Shown: piece after piece, positions 63,625 through 64,000 of the stretch
Layout of the letters: each line of letters begins with the position of its first letter
How positions within the stretch are numbered: the stretch's first letter is position 1
Source of the DNA: Tetraselmis striata
Lineage: Eukaryota; Chlorophyta; Chlorodendrophyceae; Chlorodendrales; Chlorodendraceae
DNA: 64,000 nucleotides
Direction: 5' to 3'
Assembly: GCA_006384855.1 (NCBI GenBank)
Contig: VCJN01001595.1
Location: 1-64,000, forward strand
Translations under genes and position numbers: made by a program
Notes under the pieces: generated by a model
Told to the model about the DNA's origin: nothing
The model's input: only the letters and a program-made list of their open reading frames with translations
Databases searched by the model: none

Positions 63625-64000
63625 GTCGTCTGCAATAGTAGCTTACGGACGGGTACATAGTCCCGCCTAATGTCCTCGCGGGTCCCCGCAGGAGGGCATC
63701 GCGGGAGCGGGCACTCGTCGCCATCCTGCCCGCTCATGCTCACATGCACCCTCGGTTCCTGTCGCGCGCCACCACAGCGCGCAACAATTGCTACTTGGCG
63801 CCGTCGGGCGACGGCGCCTTGATTTCGCAACGCGTCCGGCCTTATGTCGCTCCAATGTTCGCCGGCGACAGTATCTCGGTCCCGCGCCTTGCGCGTCTGC
63901 TTTACGCATGCGCCTCGATCGAGGTTCTTGCACGGCCTCACGGCGCAAGACCCTTCTTTAACCCAAGACATCTTCTGTCTTCGTCTGGTCGACTGGTCGG
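63625..64000. other. Leader or flank of the DIRS-type element, to window end
   Basis: No gene seen. It may contain the untranslated leader of the element; its terminal repeat was not identified and may lie beyond the window. Confidence 0.35.

Larger units (their letters stand above)
55880..63970 (-). mobile_element. Fossil DIRS-type YR retroelement split by a 3.4 kb insertion
   Basis: Minus strand. The 5' part (about 63970-60782) holds a gag-like ORF and the RT-RNase H region. The 3' part (57370-55880) continues with the methyltransferase-like end (ASVVTPRDLGNVWHHAL) and a tyrosine recombinase. The two parts are separated by 57371-60781, flanked by the duplicated 9-mer GTCGAGGGC. Coding regions other than gag are broken in many places (more than six breaks), so this is the oldest of the YR elements here. 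Terminal repeats were not found inside the window, and the 5' end may lie beyond it. Confidence 0.8.

Overview
The window looks like nuclear DNA of a green alga (Chlorophyta, perhaps a trebouxiophyte or a Volvox/Chlamydomonas relative). The evidence is an SBP-box transcription factor (a family restricted to green plants and algae), GC-rich host genes cut into many short GT-AG exons, and retroelements of the PAT/Kangaroo type with split direct repeats, as known from Volvox. There is no bacterial operon structure and no CRISPR array.

Layout. 1-471 is a short flank with a G tract and a coiled-coil ORF fragment. 473-7110 (minus) is a young, apparently whole Ty3 chromovirus-like element with LTRs that look identical. 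Its pol begins with methyltransferase-like and Nudix-like segments before the protease. 7111-9810 (plus) is the 3' part of a DIRS/PAT-type tyrosine-recombinase (YR) retroelement. 10196-10269 is a tRNA-Thr-like sequence. 10690-15598 (minus) is an apparently whole PAT-like element (gag, RT-RNase H-methyltransferase, YR) with textbook split direct repeats. 15.6-18.0 kb is repeat-rich intergenic DNA.

The host-gene block is 18.0-45.8 kb. A RecG-type helicase gene (minus, about 29.6-18.0 kb) carries an N-terminal DEDDh 3'-5' exonuclease domain. It is divergent from a complete 23-exon Nup155/Nup170 nucleoporin gene (plus, 30487-42567). The two share an intergenic region of about 870 bp. A compact four-exon SBP-box gene (minus, 45809-45015) follows. 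Introns of these genes carry long homopolymer C tracts on the sense strand, often just downstream of the 5' splice site. So the plus strand shows G runs across RecG and C runs across Nup155.

From 46.8 kb on the DNA is again mostly mobile. 46792-49835 is a PAT-like copy with only the RT ORF. 49.87-51.6 kb is a YR fragment on the other strand. 51988-55784 is a possible DNA transposon with terminal inverted repeats built from CCATGT-N2-ACATGG units. 55.9-64.0 kb is a fossil DIRS-type element (minus) split by a 3.4 kb insertion (57371-60781) with a 9-bp target duplication and a short A/T-rich repeat tail. The insertion encodes proteins I do not recognise.

Host gene roles: the exonuclease-helicase probably acts in organelle or nuclear DNA recombination and repair. 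Nup155 is a scaffold nucleoporin. The SBP protein is a zinc-dependent DNA-binding regulator. Nothing indicates that they share a pathway.
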